DNA of 60,353 nt from Candidatus Mediterraneibacter merdavium (GCA_019118545.1 DWYT01000139.1:1-60353); one strand, 5' to 3'; positions 26,839 to 35,070 are shown, counted from the stretch's first letter. Made by a program: numbers and translations. Notes: a model not told the origin generated them from the sequence alone.

Positions 26839-27261
26839 TCAGAAATGAACCCGCATAGTGATCGTGGTGCCCTGTCCGATCACGGTATCAATGGTCATCT
26901 CGTCTGTGAAGCGCTTCATGTTGGGAAGTCCCATCCCGGCTCCAAAGCCAAGGGAGCGTACTTCCTCCCTCGCGGTAGAGTACCCCTCCTGCATGGCCTT
27001 GCCGATGTCAGGGATGCCCGGTCCCCTGTCAGCGAGAACCATTGTGATGTCGTCGTCGGATACGGTCACCGTGATGGTCCCGCCGTCCGCGTGGATGACC
27101 ATATTGATCTCGCCTTCATACATAGCGATGGCCACTTTGCGGATGGCTTCGCTGTCCACACCAAGCATTTTAAGCTTGTTTTTCACAGAACTGCTGGCTT
27201 CACCCGCGCGGGTGAAGTCTTCACCGTCAATCTCGTATGTAAATATAAGCTGGTCGCTCAT
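26839..27261 (-). CDS. GHKL ATP-binding protein (anti-sigma-factor/RsbT-like)
   Basis: 140 residues forming a single HATPase domain. The N box is in AIAMYEGEINMVIHA, the G1 box in LADRGPGIPD, and the G2 region in GFGAGMGLPNMKRFTDE, ending GTTITMRVHF. This is the organisation of RsbT/RsbW/SpoIIAB-type switch kinases. Partner unknown. The start codon directly follows the upstream DRTGG stop, with GGAGGTG inside that gene, indicating coupling. Confidence 0.88.
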   Translation of the reverse strand: MSDQLIFTYEIDGEDFTRAGEASSSVKNKLKMLGVDSEAIRKVAIAMYEGEINMVIHADGGTITVTVSDDDITMVLADRGPGIPDIGKAMQEGYSTAREEVRSLGFGAGMGLPNMKRFTDEMTIDTVIGQGTTITMRVHF

Positions 27262-27606
27262 CTAAGCACCTCCCCGAAGTCCGTTTTCATAGAGGATACC
27301 GCATGCGGTGAACATGTAATGGTCTGTAGTGAGAATCGAGATGCTTTTGCCCCGGGCGAGGGCGAGCATGTTGTCGTCAGGCATCTTCCCGCGCACGAAG
27401 ATGATACAGGCAATGTCCAGCATCTCTGCGGTGCGCACGACCTGCGGGTTACATAGTCCTGTGATGAGTACGGAGCATTTGCCGCAGTAAGCAAGGACAT
27501 CGCTCATCATATCAGCGGAAAAAACGAATTGTGCGTCCATATCCGCAAGCTCTTCTCCGTAAAGAAATTTTGCGTTCAGGACCTTCTGCATTTCTTTGAT
27601 CGTCAT
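27262..27606 (-). CDS. DRTGG-domain-like protein, first gene of the leftward operon
   Basis: 114 residues. Recognisable segments are MTIKEMQKVLNAKFL, CGKCSVLITGLCNPQVVRTAEMLDIACIIF and KSISILTTDHYMFTACGILYENGL. It resembles the second DRTGG protein of this operon. A GAGGAGGG ribosome site precedes the ATG, and a consensus-spaced promoter lies 90-120 bases upstream. Its function may be ligand binding within the same regulatory module. Confidence 0.82.
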   Translation of the reverse strand: MTIKEMQKVLNAKFLYGEELADMDAQFVFSADMMSDVLAYCGKCSVLITGLCNPQVVRTAEMLDIACIIFVRGKMPDDNMLALARGKSISILTTDHYMFTACGILYENGLRGGA

Positions 27607-27699
27607 AAGTCCCTCCTCAATCCTGAAAATATTTTTGCCGGGTGCACATCTTGAAATAATGGTTCTCCGGGCATGAAAAACTGTGCATTATGTAAGGTC

Positions 27700-27728
27700 A
27701 GTATAACATTCAGATATATAAAAAGCAA
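27700..27728 (-). promoter_or_regulatory. Promoter of the leftward hydrogenase-associated operon
   Basis: On the minus strand: TTGCTT (27723-27728), a 17-base spacer and TATACT (27700-27705). Confidence 0.65.
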
Positions 27729-27793
27729 TAAATGGCTTTTTTGCATAACACAGAGGTTTGGGTGATTGAATTAAATAGTGAAATATATACAAA

Positions 27794-27840
27794 ATGTTCA
27801 TAATTAACAAGTGGTATTTTGTAATATCTTGTGGTATCAT
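27794..27840 (+). promoter_or_regulatory. Promoter region of the hydrogenase operon with a possible Rex-like site
   Basis: TATCAT (27835-27840) is a likely -10 element with a poor -35. Upstream, ATGTTCA-TAA-TTAACAA (27794-27810) resembles the redox-repressor Rex site TTGTTAA-N4-TTAACAA, but is one base short in the spacer and has an imperfect left half. Between the two divergent promoters (27607-27929) nothing else coding was found. Confidence 0.4.
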
Positions 27841-27929
27841 AAACCTAATGAGCACAAAATATATCTTATTTGACTGCCGGATCCTTGTTTATGTGCGGTC
27901 GTATAAGGAAGAGAAATGGAGGTTGAAGA

Positions 27930-28424
27930 ATGGCAGCGAAGAAAGGAACAGTTCCATTTTCCGGGACAAAAGAACAGGAAGAGGCACTCATGCAAGTAAT
28001 CCGCGAGCTCAGGGATGAAAAAGGTGCCCTCATGCCAATCCTGCAGAAGGCACAGGATATATATGGTTATCTTCCGATTGAAGTTCAGAAGATGATCTCG
28101 GACGAGACGGGGATTCCCATGGAGAAGATCTATGGTGTGGCAACGTTTTATTCCCAGTTCACGTTAAGTCCCAAGGGCAGATACAGGATCTCAGTCTGTC
28201 TTGGCACGGCGTGTTATGTAAAAGGCTCCGGGGATATCTACAATGCCCTGATGGAGAAGCTGGGCATCGTGGGCGGAGAGTGTACGCCGGACGGCAAGTT
28301 TTCACTGGACGCGTGCCGCTGTGTCGGCGCCTGTGGTCTGGCTCCGGTCATGATGGTCAACGACGAAGTCTACGGCCGTCTGACAGTGGACGATCTGGAC
28401 GATATTCTGGCGAAATACGAGTAA
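27930..28424 (+). CDS. hydC: Electron-bifurcating hydrogenase, NuoE-like subunit
   Basis: Thioredoxin-like [2Fe-2S] subunit (HydC/HndA/NuoE), 164 residues. The four cluster cysteines appear as CLGTACYVKG and CRCVGACGLAP. The N-terminal helical part (LMPILQKAQDIYGYLP, GVATFYSQF) is typical. It relays electrons between the NADH-oxidising subunit and the rest of the complex. AATGGAGGTTG precedes the ATG. It is the first gene of the five-gene operon. Confidence 0.95.
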   Translation: MAAKKGTVPFSGTKEQEEALMQVIRELRDEKGALMPILQKAQDIYGYLPIEVQKMISDETGIPMEKIYGVATFYSQFTLSPKGRYRISVCLGTACYVKGSGDIYNALMEKLGIVGGECTPDGKFSLDACRCVGACGLAPVMMVNDEVYGRLTVDDLDDILAKYE

Positions 28425-28428
28425 GCGT

Positions 28429-28989
28429 ATGATGCCGGAGATTTCTCTGAATATTCTGGATGTTGCGGAGAATTCCGTGCGGGCGGACGCTTCTTACATA
28501 GAGATCACGGTGTCCGTACAGCCAAAAGACGATACGCTGACCGTCATCATCAGGGACGACGGCTGCGGGATGACGCCGGAACAGGTACTGAGTGTGCAGG
28601 ATCCGTTTTTTACGACGCGCACCACGAGAAAGGTGGGACTGGGAGTCCCGTTTTTCAAGCAGGCGGCGGAGAGTACGGACGGCAGCTTTCAGATCGATTC
28701 AGAAAAAGGGAAGGGAACAACAGTAAAGGCGGTGTTCGGACTGTCTCACATCGACAGGATGCCGCTGGGCGATATCAGCTCCACCATCCAGACACTGATC
28801 GTTTTTAACGAGCACATTGATTTCCGGTATACATACGAGTACGGGCAGGACAGCTTCGTACTGGATACAAGGGAGATGAGAGAGATGCTCGGGGAAGATA
28901 TTTCCTTTAAGGAAGCAGAGGTTTCCGCGTTCATAAAAGAATATCTGGAGACAAATAAACTGGAGACGGACAAAGGAGCCGATATATAG
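28429..28989 (+). CDS. GHKL ATP-binding protein in hydrogenase operon
   Basis: 186 residues. The HATPase domain covers the first 110: ILDVAENSVRADAS (N box), IRDDGCGMTPEQ (G1), KVGLGVPFFKQAAE, and EKGKGTTVKAVF (G2). The remaining 75 residues are acidic and of unknown role. There is no histidine phospho-acceptor domain or membrane segment, so it is not a complete sensor kinase. It lies 4 bases after hydC; ATG 28432 is an alternative start. A regulatory or assembly role for the hydrogenase is an inference from position. Confidence 0.85.
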   Translation: MMPEISLNILDVAENSVRADASYIEITVSVQPKDDTLTVIIRDDGCGMTPEQVLSVQDPFFTTRTTRKVGLGVPFFKQAAESTDGSFQIDSEKGKGTTVKAVFGLSHIDRMPLGDISSTIQTLIVFNEHIDFRYTYEYGQDSFVLDTREMREMLGEDISFKEAEVSAFIKEYLETNKLETDKGADI

Positions 28990-29005
28990 AAAAAGGAGGA
29001 CTACT

Positions 29006-29389
29006 ATGAAATCTCTTGAAGAATTACGCGCCATCAGGGAGAAGATGCAGGGCAAGGTCGGAGTCCGCGCAGAGAACGAAAACCAGACCCGCGTTGTGGT
29101 CGGAATGGCGACCTGCGGGATCGCAAGCGGGGCAAGGCCGGTTCTGACTGCTCTTTCCGACGCGGTTCAGGAGCAGAACTTATCTGACAGGATCAGCGTG
29201 ACACAGACCGGATGTATCGGGTTGTGTCAGTATGAACCCATCGTGGAAGTGATGGAGCCGGGCAAAGAAAAAGTGACTTATGTGAAGATGGATCCCGAGA
29301 AAGCGCTTGAGGTGCTGCGTATCCATCTGCTGGGCGGGCAGGTCGTGACCAAATATACGCTGAGCGCTGCACAGAATAATAACGCATAG
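29006..29389 (+). CDS. HndB-like [2Fe-2S] thioredoxin-fold ferredoxin
   Basis: 127 residues. Cluster cysteines: MATCGIASGA and TQTGCIGLCQYEP, the spacing of thioredoxin-like [2Fe-2S] ferredoxins. It is equivalent to HndB of NADP-reducing hydrogenases and probably carries electrons between subunits. AAAGGAGG precedes the ATG. The N-terminal helix (LEELRAIREKMQGK) is typical of the group. Confidence 0.92.
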   Translation: MKSLEELRAIREKMQGKVGVRAENENQTRVVVGMATCGIASGARPVLTALSDAVQEQNLSDRISVTQTGCIGLCQYEPIVEVMEPGKEKVTYVKMDPEKALEVLRIHLLGGQVVTKYTLSAAQNNNA

Positions 29390-29423
29390 AAAAACAGCAG
29401 GAATGAAAAGGAGGCATGAAAAT

Positions 29424-31211
29424 ATGTATCGTTCACACGTACTTGTCTGCGGCGGAACCGGATGTACCTCCTCCGGAAGCCAGAGGATCATAGAGAGGCT
29501 GGAGAAAGAGATCGCGGCGAACGGACTTTCTGAGGAGGTCGGCGTAGTCAAGACCGGATGCTTCGGACTCTGCGCTTTAGGGCCGATCATGATCGTGTAC
29601 CCGGAAGGGACATTTTACTCTATGGTCAGGGAGGATGATATCCCGGAAATCGTATCCGAGCATCTCTTAAAGGGAAGGGTTGTTACCCGTCTGCTCTATG
29701 ATGAGACGACAAAGACAGATAAGATCATACCCTTAAACGAGACGAATTTCTATAAGAAACAGCACAGGGTGGCGCTCCGCAACTGCGGTGTGATCAACCC
29801 GGAGAATATCGATGAATACATCGGTACAGGAGGATATGAGGCTCTGGGCAAGGTGCTCACGGAGATGAAACCCGGGGATGTGATCCAGACACTCCTCGAC
29901 AGCGGTCTGAGAGGACGCGGAGGCGCCGGATTCCCCACGGGAATGAAGTGGAAATTCGCGGCAGCCAACGAGGCGGATCAGAAATACGTCTGCTGCAACG
30001 CGGACGAGGGCGACCCGGGCGCGTTCATGGACCGTTCCATCTTAGAGGGAGATCCCCACGCCGTACTGGAGGCCATGGCGATCGCCGGATATGCCATCGG
30101 AGCGTCCCAAGGATATATCTACGTGCGCGCGGAGTATCCTATCGCTGTAAAGCGTCTCGAGATCGCCATTGATCAGGCGAGAGAGTACGGACTGCTTGGC
30201 AAGAATATCTTTGACAGCGGATTTGATTTTGATATTGAGTTAAGGCTCGGCGCGGGAGCATTTGTCTGCGGTGAGGAGACGGCGCTTATGACTTCCATCG
30301 AAGGAAACAGAGGAGAGCCTCGTCCTCGTCCGCCGTTCCCGGCGCTCAAGGGTCTGTTCCAGAAGCCGACTATCTTAAATAACGTAGAGACTTATGCGAA
30401 CATCCCGCAGATCATCGTCAACGGCCCGGAGTGGTTTGCTTCCATGGGTACGGAGAAGTCCAAGGGAACGAAGGTGTTTGCATTGGGCGGCAAGATCAAC
30501 AATACCGGTCTTGTGGAGATCCCCATGGGTACGACGCTTCGGGAGATTGTGGAGGAGATCGGCGGCGGTGTGCCGAACGGCAAGAAGTTCAAGGCGGCCC
30601 AGACCGGAGGCCCATCCGGCGGATGTATCCCGGCGGAGCATCTGGACATCCCCATCGACTACGACAACCTGCTTGCCATCGGTTCCATGATGGGTTCCGG
30701 CGGACTGATCGTCATGGACGAGGATACGTGTATGGTGGATATCGCCAAATTCTTCCTTGAGTTCACGGTGGATGAGTCCTGCGGAAAATGTACACCGTGC
30801 CGCATCGGAACAAGGCGTATGCTGGAGATCCTTGAGAAGATTACCAAAGGGCAGGCGACCATGGAGGATCTGGATAAGCTGGAGGAGCTGTGCTATCATT
30901 TACAGTCCAATTCCCTGTGCGCCCTCGGACAGACGGCGCCCAATCCAGTACTCTCCACGCTGAGGTATTTCAGGGATGAATATATCGCCCATATCGTGGA
31001 TAAGAAATGTCCGGCGGGAGTCTGTAAGGATCTCCTGCAGTACAAGATCGACCCGGATAAGTGTAAGGGATGTACGCTCTGTGCAAGGACCTGTCCGGCG
31101 GACGCGATCATCGGCAAGGTAAAAGAAGTACATATGATCAACCCGGAGAAATGCTTGAAGTGCGGCGCCTGCATGGAGAAATGCCGGTTCGGCGCGATCT
31201 ATAAGGAATAA
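29424..31211 (+). CDS. hydB: Electron-bifurcating hydrogenase, NuoF-like NADH/FMN subunit
   Basis: 595 residues. An N-terminal thioredoxin-like [2Fe-2S] domain (CGGTGCTSSGS, TGCFGLCALGP) is fused to the FMN and NAD-binding core (GRGGAGFPTGMKWKF, CNADEGDPGAFMDRS). The NuoF 4Fe-4S motif CGKCTPCRIGTRRML follows. The C-terminus adds two ferredoxin clusters (CKGCTLCARTCPADA, CLKCGACMEKCRFGA). It would exchange electrons with NAD(H). ATG 29424 is used because AAGGAGG lies 9 bases before it and after ATG 29403. Confidence 0.96.
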   Translation: MYRSHVLVCGGTGCTSSGSQRIIERLEKEIAANGLSEEVGVVKTGCFGLCALGPIMIVYPEGTFYSMVREDDIPEIVSEHLLKGRVVTRLLYDETTKTDKIIPLNETNFYKKQHRVALRNCGVINPENIDEYIGTGGYEALGKVLTEMKPGDVIQTLLDSGLRGRGGAGFPTGMKWKFAAANEADQKYVCCNADEGDPGAFMDRSILEGDPHAVLEAMAIAGYAIGASQGYIYVRAEYPIAVKRLEIAIDQAREYGLLGKNIFDSGFDFDIELRLGAGAFVCGEETALMTSIEGNRGEPRPRPPFPALKGLFQKPTILNNVETYANIPQIIVNGPEWFASMGTEKSKGTKVFALGGKINNTGLVEIPMGTTLREIVEEIGGGVPNGKKFKAAQTGGPSGGCIPAEHLDIPIDYDNLLAIGSMMGSGGLIVMDEDTCMVDIAKFFLEFTVDESCGKCTPCRIGTRRMLEILEKITKGQATMEDLDKLEELCYHLQSNSLCALGQTAPNPVLSTLRYFRDEYIAHIVDKKCPAGVCKDLLQYKIDPDKCKGCTLCARTCPADAIIGKVKEVHMINPEKCLKCGACMEKCRFGAIYKE

Positions 31212-31226
31212 GGGAGGGCAGTGAGT

Positions 31227-32969
31227 ATGGAAATGGTGAATTTAAAGATCAACGGCTTGAATGTAACTGCACCCGCAGGTTCTACGGTTCTCGAGGCGGC
31301 GCAGGGAGCGGGTATCCGCATCCCCACGCTGTGCTGGTTAAAAGAGGTCAATGAGATCGGTGCATGCCGCATGTGCGTTGTGGAAGTAAAGGGTGCGAGA
31401 AATCTTGTGGCAGCCTGTGTGCACCCCATCTCCGAGGGAATGGAAGTGCAGACGAACACGAAGAAGCTTTTGGACTCCAGAAGAAGGACGCTGGAGCTTC
31501 TCCTGTCCAATCATGATAAGAAATGTCTCTCCTGTGTGCGCAGCGGTCAGTGCGAGCTTCAGGCACTCTGCCAAGAGCTGGGCGTGACGGACGAGAATTA
31601 TTTTGAGGGAGAGAGTCCGGAATATGAGCTTGACGAGAGCGCGGTACATATGGTGCGCGACAACAACAAATGTATCCTCTGCCGCCGCTGCTCTGCAGTG
31701 TGTGAGAAGGTGCAGAGCATAGGGGTTATCGGACCAAACAACAGAGGCTTTGCGACTTTCATTGGCTCCCCGTTCGAGATGGGACTGGGCGATACGAGCT
31801 GTGTGGGATGTGGTCAGTGTATCGCGGCATGTCCGACAGGCGCTCTCTATGAGAAGAGTAATATCGACGATGTCCTTGAGGCCATCGCGGATGAGACGAA
31901 GCATGTGGTCGTGCAGACCGCTCCCGCAGTACGCGCGGCGCTTGGCGAGGAGTTCGGATATCCCATGGGAACTGACGTGGAGGGCAAGATGGCGGCAGCG
32001 CTCAGAAGAGTCGGATTTGACAAAGTATTCGATACCAACTTCAGCGCGGATCTGACCATCATGGAAGAGGCCCATGAGTTCCTCGACCGCGTGAAAAACG
32101 GCGGTGTGCTGCCCATGCTGACCTCCTGCTCGCCGGGATGGATCAAATACTGCGAGCACTACTATCCGGATCAGCTCGCGCATCTGTCAAGCTGCAAGTC
32201 CCCGCAGCAGATGTTTGGAGCCATCACAAAGACTTATTACGCAGAGAAAATGGGCATAGCTCCGGAAGATATTGTGTGCGTCAGCGTGATGCCGTGTACG
32301 GCGAAAAAGTTTGAGCTTCAAAGAGACGATCAGTACGCGGCGGGAGTGCCGGATGTGGATATCTCTATCACCACGAAAGAACTGGCGCGGCTCATCCGTA
32401 AGGTAGGCATCAACTTTAGAAGTCTGCCTGAGGAAAGCTTCGACGATCCACTGGGCGAGTCCACAGGAGCGGGCGTCATCTTCGGCGCTACAGGCGGCGT
32501 CATGGAGGCGGCTCTGCGTACTGCGGTTGAGGAACTGACCGGCGAGACGCTGGAGAAACCGGAGTTCATGGAAGTGCGCGGAACAGAGGGCATCAAGGAA
32601 GCGACATACAATGTGGCAGGAATGGATGTCAAGATCGCGGTGGCTTCCGGACTGTCCAACGCGAAGATCATCATGGACAAAGTACGCGCGGGAGAGGCGG
32701 ATTACCACTTCATCGAGATCATGTGCTGCCCGGGCGGATGTGTCAACGGAGGCGGACAGCCTCAGGTTCACGCGGATGTGCGCAACTTTGAGGATGTAAG
32801 GGCGATCAGGGCCAAAGCGCTGTATGACAACGACGCGGCGAAGAAGATCAGGAAATCCCATGACAATCCGTCCATCAAGAAGGTATACAGCGAGTATCTT
32901 GGAGCGCCGGGAAGCGAGAAGGCGCATCACATCCTGCATACGACATATGTAAAGAGGACGATCAACTAA
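31227..32969 (+). CDS. hydA: [FeFe] hydrogenase catalytic subunit (trimeric, group A3/A6-like)
   Basis: Forms H2 from NADH- and ferredoxin-derived electrons, or the reverse. 580 residues. N-terminal [2Fe-2S] cysteines 36, 47, 50 and 64; the His-Cys cluster at H96, C100, C103 and C109; two 4Fe-4S motifs (CILCRRCSAVCE, CVGCGQCIAACP). H-cluster loops are L1 TSCSPGW, L2 MPCTAKKFE and L3 MCCPGGCVNGGGQP. L1 has Ser where textbook enzymes have a second Cys; I recall this in clostridial trimeric enzymes. The short C-terminal small-subunit-like region is present (KVYSEYLGAPGSEKAH). ATG 31227 fits AGGGAGGG spacing better than GTG 31221. Confidence 0.96.
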   Translation: MEMVNLKINGLNVTAPAGSTVLEAAQGAGIRIPTLCWLKEVNEIGACRMCVVEVKGARNLVAACVHPISEGMEVQTNTKKLLDSRRRTLELLLSNHDKKCLSCVRSGQCELQALCQELGVTDENYFEGESPEYELDESAVHMVRDNNKCILCRRCSAVCEKVQSIGVIGPNNRGFATFIGSPFEMGLGDTSCVGCGQCIAACPTGALYEKSNIDDVLEAIADETKHVVVQTAPAVRAALGEEFGYPMGTDVEGKMAAALRRVGFDKVFDTNFSADLTIMEEAHEFLDRVKNGGVLPMLTSCSPGWIKYCEHYYPDQLAHLSSCKSPQQMFGAITKTYYAEKMGIAPEDIVCVSVMPCTAKKFELQRDDQYAAGVPDVDISITTKELARLIRKVGINFRSLPEESFDDPLGESTGAGVIFGATGGVMEAALRTAVEELTGETLEKPEFMEVRGTEGIKEATYNVAGMDVKIAVASGLSNAKIIMDKVRAGEADYHFIEIMCCPGGCVNGGGQPQVHADVRNFEDVRAIRAKALYDNDAAKKIRKSHDNPSIKKVYSEYLGAPGSEKAHHILHTTYVKRTIN

Positions 32970-32996
32970 ATATCGGCTTGCGATAGGAAAAAGACG

Positions 32997-33079
32997 AAGC
33001 AGCCGGCAAGTACACCTGTCTTTTTGCAGGGGCGTTTAACGACCTGTTGGAGAGACAGAGGCTTGCCGGCTGCTTTTTC
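32997..33079 (+). terminator. Long structured terminator of the hydrogenase operon
   Basis: A 14-bp outer stem (32997-33010 with 33062-33075) is followed by a T tract. The 51-base interior contains further pairing (CTGTCT at 33016 with AGACAG at 33053). It is much larger than a simple terminator loop. Confidence 0.85.
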
Positions 33080-33151
33080 AGTGTCATAGGAAATTACGCC
33101 ATATTGTACTATTTACAAATAGTGTAATGAATATGTATCATTTTGCTTTAC

Positions 33152-33175
33152 ATATGTTATAATAATATAACATAT
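33152..33175. promoter_or_regulatory. Operator dyad of the XRE cassette
   Basis: ATATGTTATA-ATAA-TATAACATAT is a perfect inverted repeat. Extra ATATGTT or AACATAT half sites lie at 33174-33180, overlapping the -35 box, and at 33208-33214, just after the -10 box. This is the expected layout for repression by the first gene product. Confidence 0.7.
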
Positions 33176-33178
33176 ATG

Positions 33179-33206
33179 TTGACAGAAATTGCTTTAGCGC
33201 TATAAT
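33179..33206 (+). promoter_or_regulatory. Promoter of the XRE-ImmA/IrrE-PIN cassette
   Basis: TTGACA (33179-33184), a 16-base spacer and TATAAT (33201-33206). Confidence 0.8.
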
Positions 33207-33234
33207 TAACATATAAAGTAATGGAGGGATGATC

Positions 33235-33567
33235 ATGAATGAATTATTAGGAAGCCGCATTAAGGCGCTCCGTAATGCAGGTAATCTTACACAGGAGCAG
33301 ATTGCCGATAAAATCGGAGTAAGCAGACAGCGGTATGCCCGAATTGAAAATGGTTCTAATAATATCAATCTCGATATCTTGGCAAAAATAGCAGGGGTGT
33401 TGAATGTATCCGTAGCAGATATTACAAGAGTGCTTGACGAGACATCTGACATAGCATACAGAGCCGGGGAGAAGAACATTTCTTCGGAAAAAATTTTTGA
33501 TATGCTTGATCTTTTTTATGCCAATAAACATATGTATGTAAGGCTGCAGCATGGTGTGAAAGAGTAG
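33235..33567 (+). CDS. XRE-family transcriptional regulator
   Basis: Small helix-turn-helix protein, 110 residues from ATG 33235 (GGAGGG just upstream; ATG 33229 overlaps it). The Cro/CI-type HTH is residues about 5-60: IKALRNAGNLTQEQIADKIGVSRQRYARIENG. The rest is a short helical tail. It is likely to repress its own operon through the ATATGTT repeats. It precedes an ImmA/IrrE-type peptidase, which in phage and ICE systems cleaves or relieves such a repressor. Sequence is more AT-rich than the flanking genes. Confidence 0.92.
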   Translation: MNELLGSRIKALRNAGNLTQEQIADKIGVSRQRYARIENGSNNINLDILAKIAGVLNVSVADITRVLDETSDIAYRAGEKNISSEKIFDMLDLFYANKHMYVRLQHGVKE

Positions 33568-33576
33568 GAGGCACAT

Positions 33577-34395
33577 ATGCAGGAATTCAGAAAAAAAGAG
33601 ATCCGCATTAAGGCAGACTTAATAAGAGAAAAATGTAAAGTAAGCAGATATGGGGTTATTGACCTCTTTAAAGAATGTGAAAGGCTGGGATACAAACTGA
33701 TCCGCTATCCTCTGGGGGAGAATTCAGATCTTGGTTTTTCATTGATAAAAGACAACGATATTATTATTTTCACGAATACGAGCAACCGATTATCCAGAGA
33801 GATTTTTACTTTGGCCCATGAAATCGGTCATGTTGTTCTTCATATGAACACGGCAGCTTCCTTTATAGATGACAATGTTACGATTTCAGCCAGAAGCACA
33901 GATGAAAAAGAACAGGAGGCAAACTATTTTGCCGCATGTTTGTTAATGCCTGAGGATGATGTTGGCAAATTTTTGGACCTTGAGATTGATGATTTTGCAA
34001 ACAATGGTTTGTCCGCATTGGATATTGCCAGAATAATGTCAGAATTTAATGTCAGTTTTGACATGGCTTTAAACCGTTTGGAGAATCTTGGAAAAATTGA
34101 CGCACATGAACGTCTCCGCCTTGATAATGAGAAGATGCAGAAGAGGGTAGGTAATCTTCTCCGAAGCGTCGGCGGCAATGCCAAATTGAACGTTGCAAGT
34201 GAAGATATTGATATCCCTTATGAGTATATTGATTATGCCATATACAACTATAATCATAATGCCATACCAAGAGAAACATTGGAAAAGGTATTAGATTGTT
34301 ATCAGATAACAGTTGAGGATATAGGAGACAACCTTGTTGACCATACAGAGGAACCTGATGACTTAGAAGATTTGATCGGGGGATTGACGGATTGA
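33577..34395 (+). CDS. ImmA/IrrE-family metallopeptidase
   Basis: 272 residues. The zinc-peptidase motif is HEIGH at 81-85, with a candidate third ligand in EQEANYFAACLLMP near residue 114. This is the COG2856 pattern. A C-terminal region of about 120 residues (from RLRLDNEKMQKRVG) has unknown function and ends in an acidic tail. The gene starts 9 bases after the XRE gene and overlaps the PIN gene by TTGA. Known relatives cleave XRE-type repressors after DNA damage or other signals, so it may control the upstream regulator. Confidence 0.93.
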   Translation: MQEFRKKEIRIKADLIREKCKVSRYGVIDLFKECERLGYKLIRYPLGENSDLGFSLIKDNDIIIFTNTSNRLSREIFTLAHEIGHVVLHMNTAASFIDDNVTISARSTDEKEQEANYFAACLLMPEDDVGKFLDLEIDDFANNGLSALDIARIMSEFNVSFDMALNRLENLGKIDAHERLRLDNEKMQKRVGNLLRSVGGNAKLNVASEDIDIPYEYIDYAIYNYNHNAIPRETLEKVLDCYQITVEDIGDNLVDHTEEPDDLEDLIGGLTD

Positions 34396-35051
34396 GAGCC
34401 TCGTTAGATACAAATGCAATTATACATTTTTATAGAGCTGGTCTTCAGAATATACTGTTTCATTTTTTTAATGAAGGTGTATTCATATATGAACAGATCA
34501 GAGATACTGAACTAGAGAATCACGGACAAGACATTCTCTATCTGGTTGATGCAGATATTAAAGAGGGAAACATAGAAAAATACACAAAGCAAAAGTTAAA
34601 AGAGCTTCATGTCTTGAAAATTTTTGAAAATAATGTCAGAGAAAATAGAATATTATATGGTGCCGGAGATTTAGGGGAAGTATATGCGATTGCGCTTGCT
34701 CAGACACTTGGGGCATATTCTCTTGTAACAGATGATACTAAACGCGGCGGTCCATATATGTCATTGCTGCAGTTTGACGATGATATTATGCCATTCACCT
34801 TTGCAGATATTCTTATTCTCAGGTACTTGACCGGAGATGCAGACGCATCAAAAACTATAGAGGATTTCGAATTGATTAATCGGACATCAGATTTAAAGTG
34901 GGCATTTAGAAGTCAGTTGGTAAAATTTATTAAGCGTTTTTGGAAGGACCCTTATCGTCAGGCGGATCTGGAGTGGATGCAAGAATTAGTGACCAGTAAT
35001 GGGATATTAGTCAAATCAAAATTTGCTGAGTTACAAAAGATGATTACTTGA
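34392..35051 (+). CDS. PIN-domain-like protein
   Basis: 219 residues starting at TTG 34392, whose TTGA overlaps the upstream stop. It opens SLDTNAIIHFYR, the first PIN acidic residue (D6). Further candidates are E40 in RDTELENH, D93/E96 in AGDLGEVYAIALA and D114/D115 in SLVTDDTKRG, together the order of a PIN ribonuclease site. The C-terminal 90 residues extend beyond a minimal VapC-like toxin. No VapB-type antitoxin is adjacent; the XRE protein may fill this role. No ATG or GTG start would keep D6. Confidence 0.78.
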   Translation: MRASLDTNAIIHFYRAGLQNILFHFFNEGVFIYEQIRDTELENHGQDILYLVDADIKEGNIEKYTKQKLKELHVLKIFENNVRENRILYGAGDLGEVYAIALAQTLGAYSLVTDDTKRGGPYMSLLQFDDDIMPFTFADILILRYLTGDADASKTIEDFELINRTSDLKWAFRSQLVKFIKRFWKDPYRQADLEWMQELVTSNGILVKSKFAELQKMIT

Positions 35052-35070
35052 AGGGAGAGTCGGATAACCG

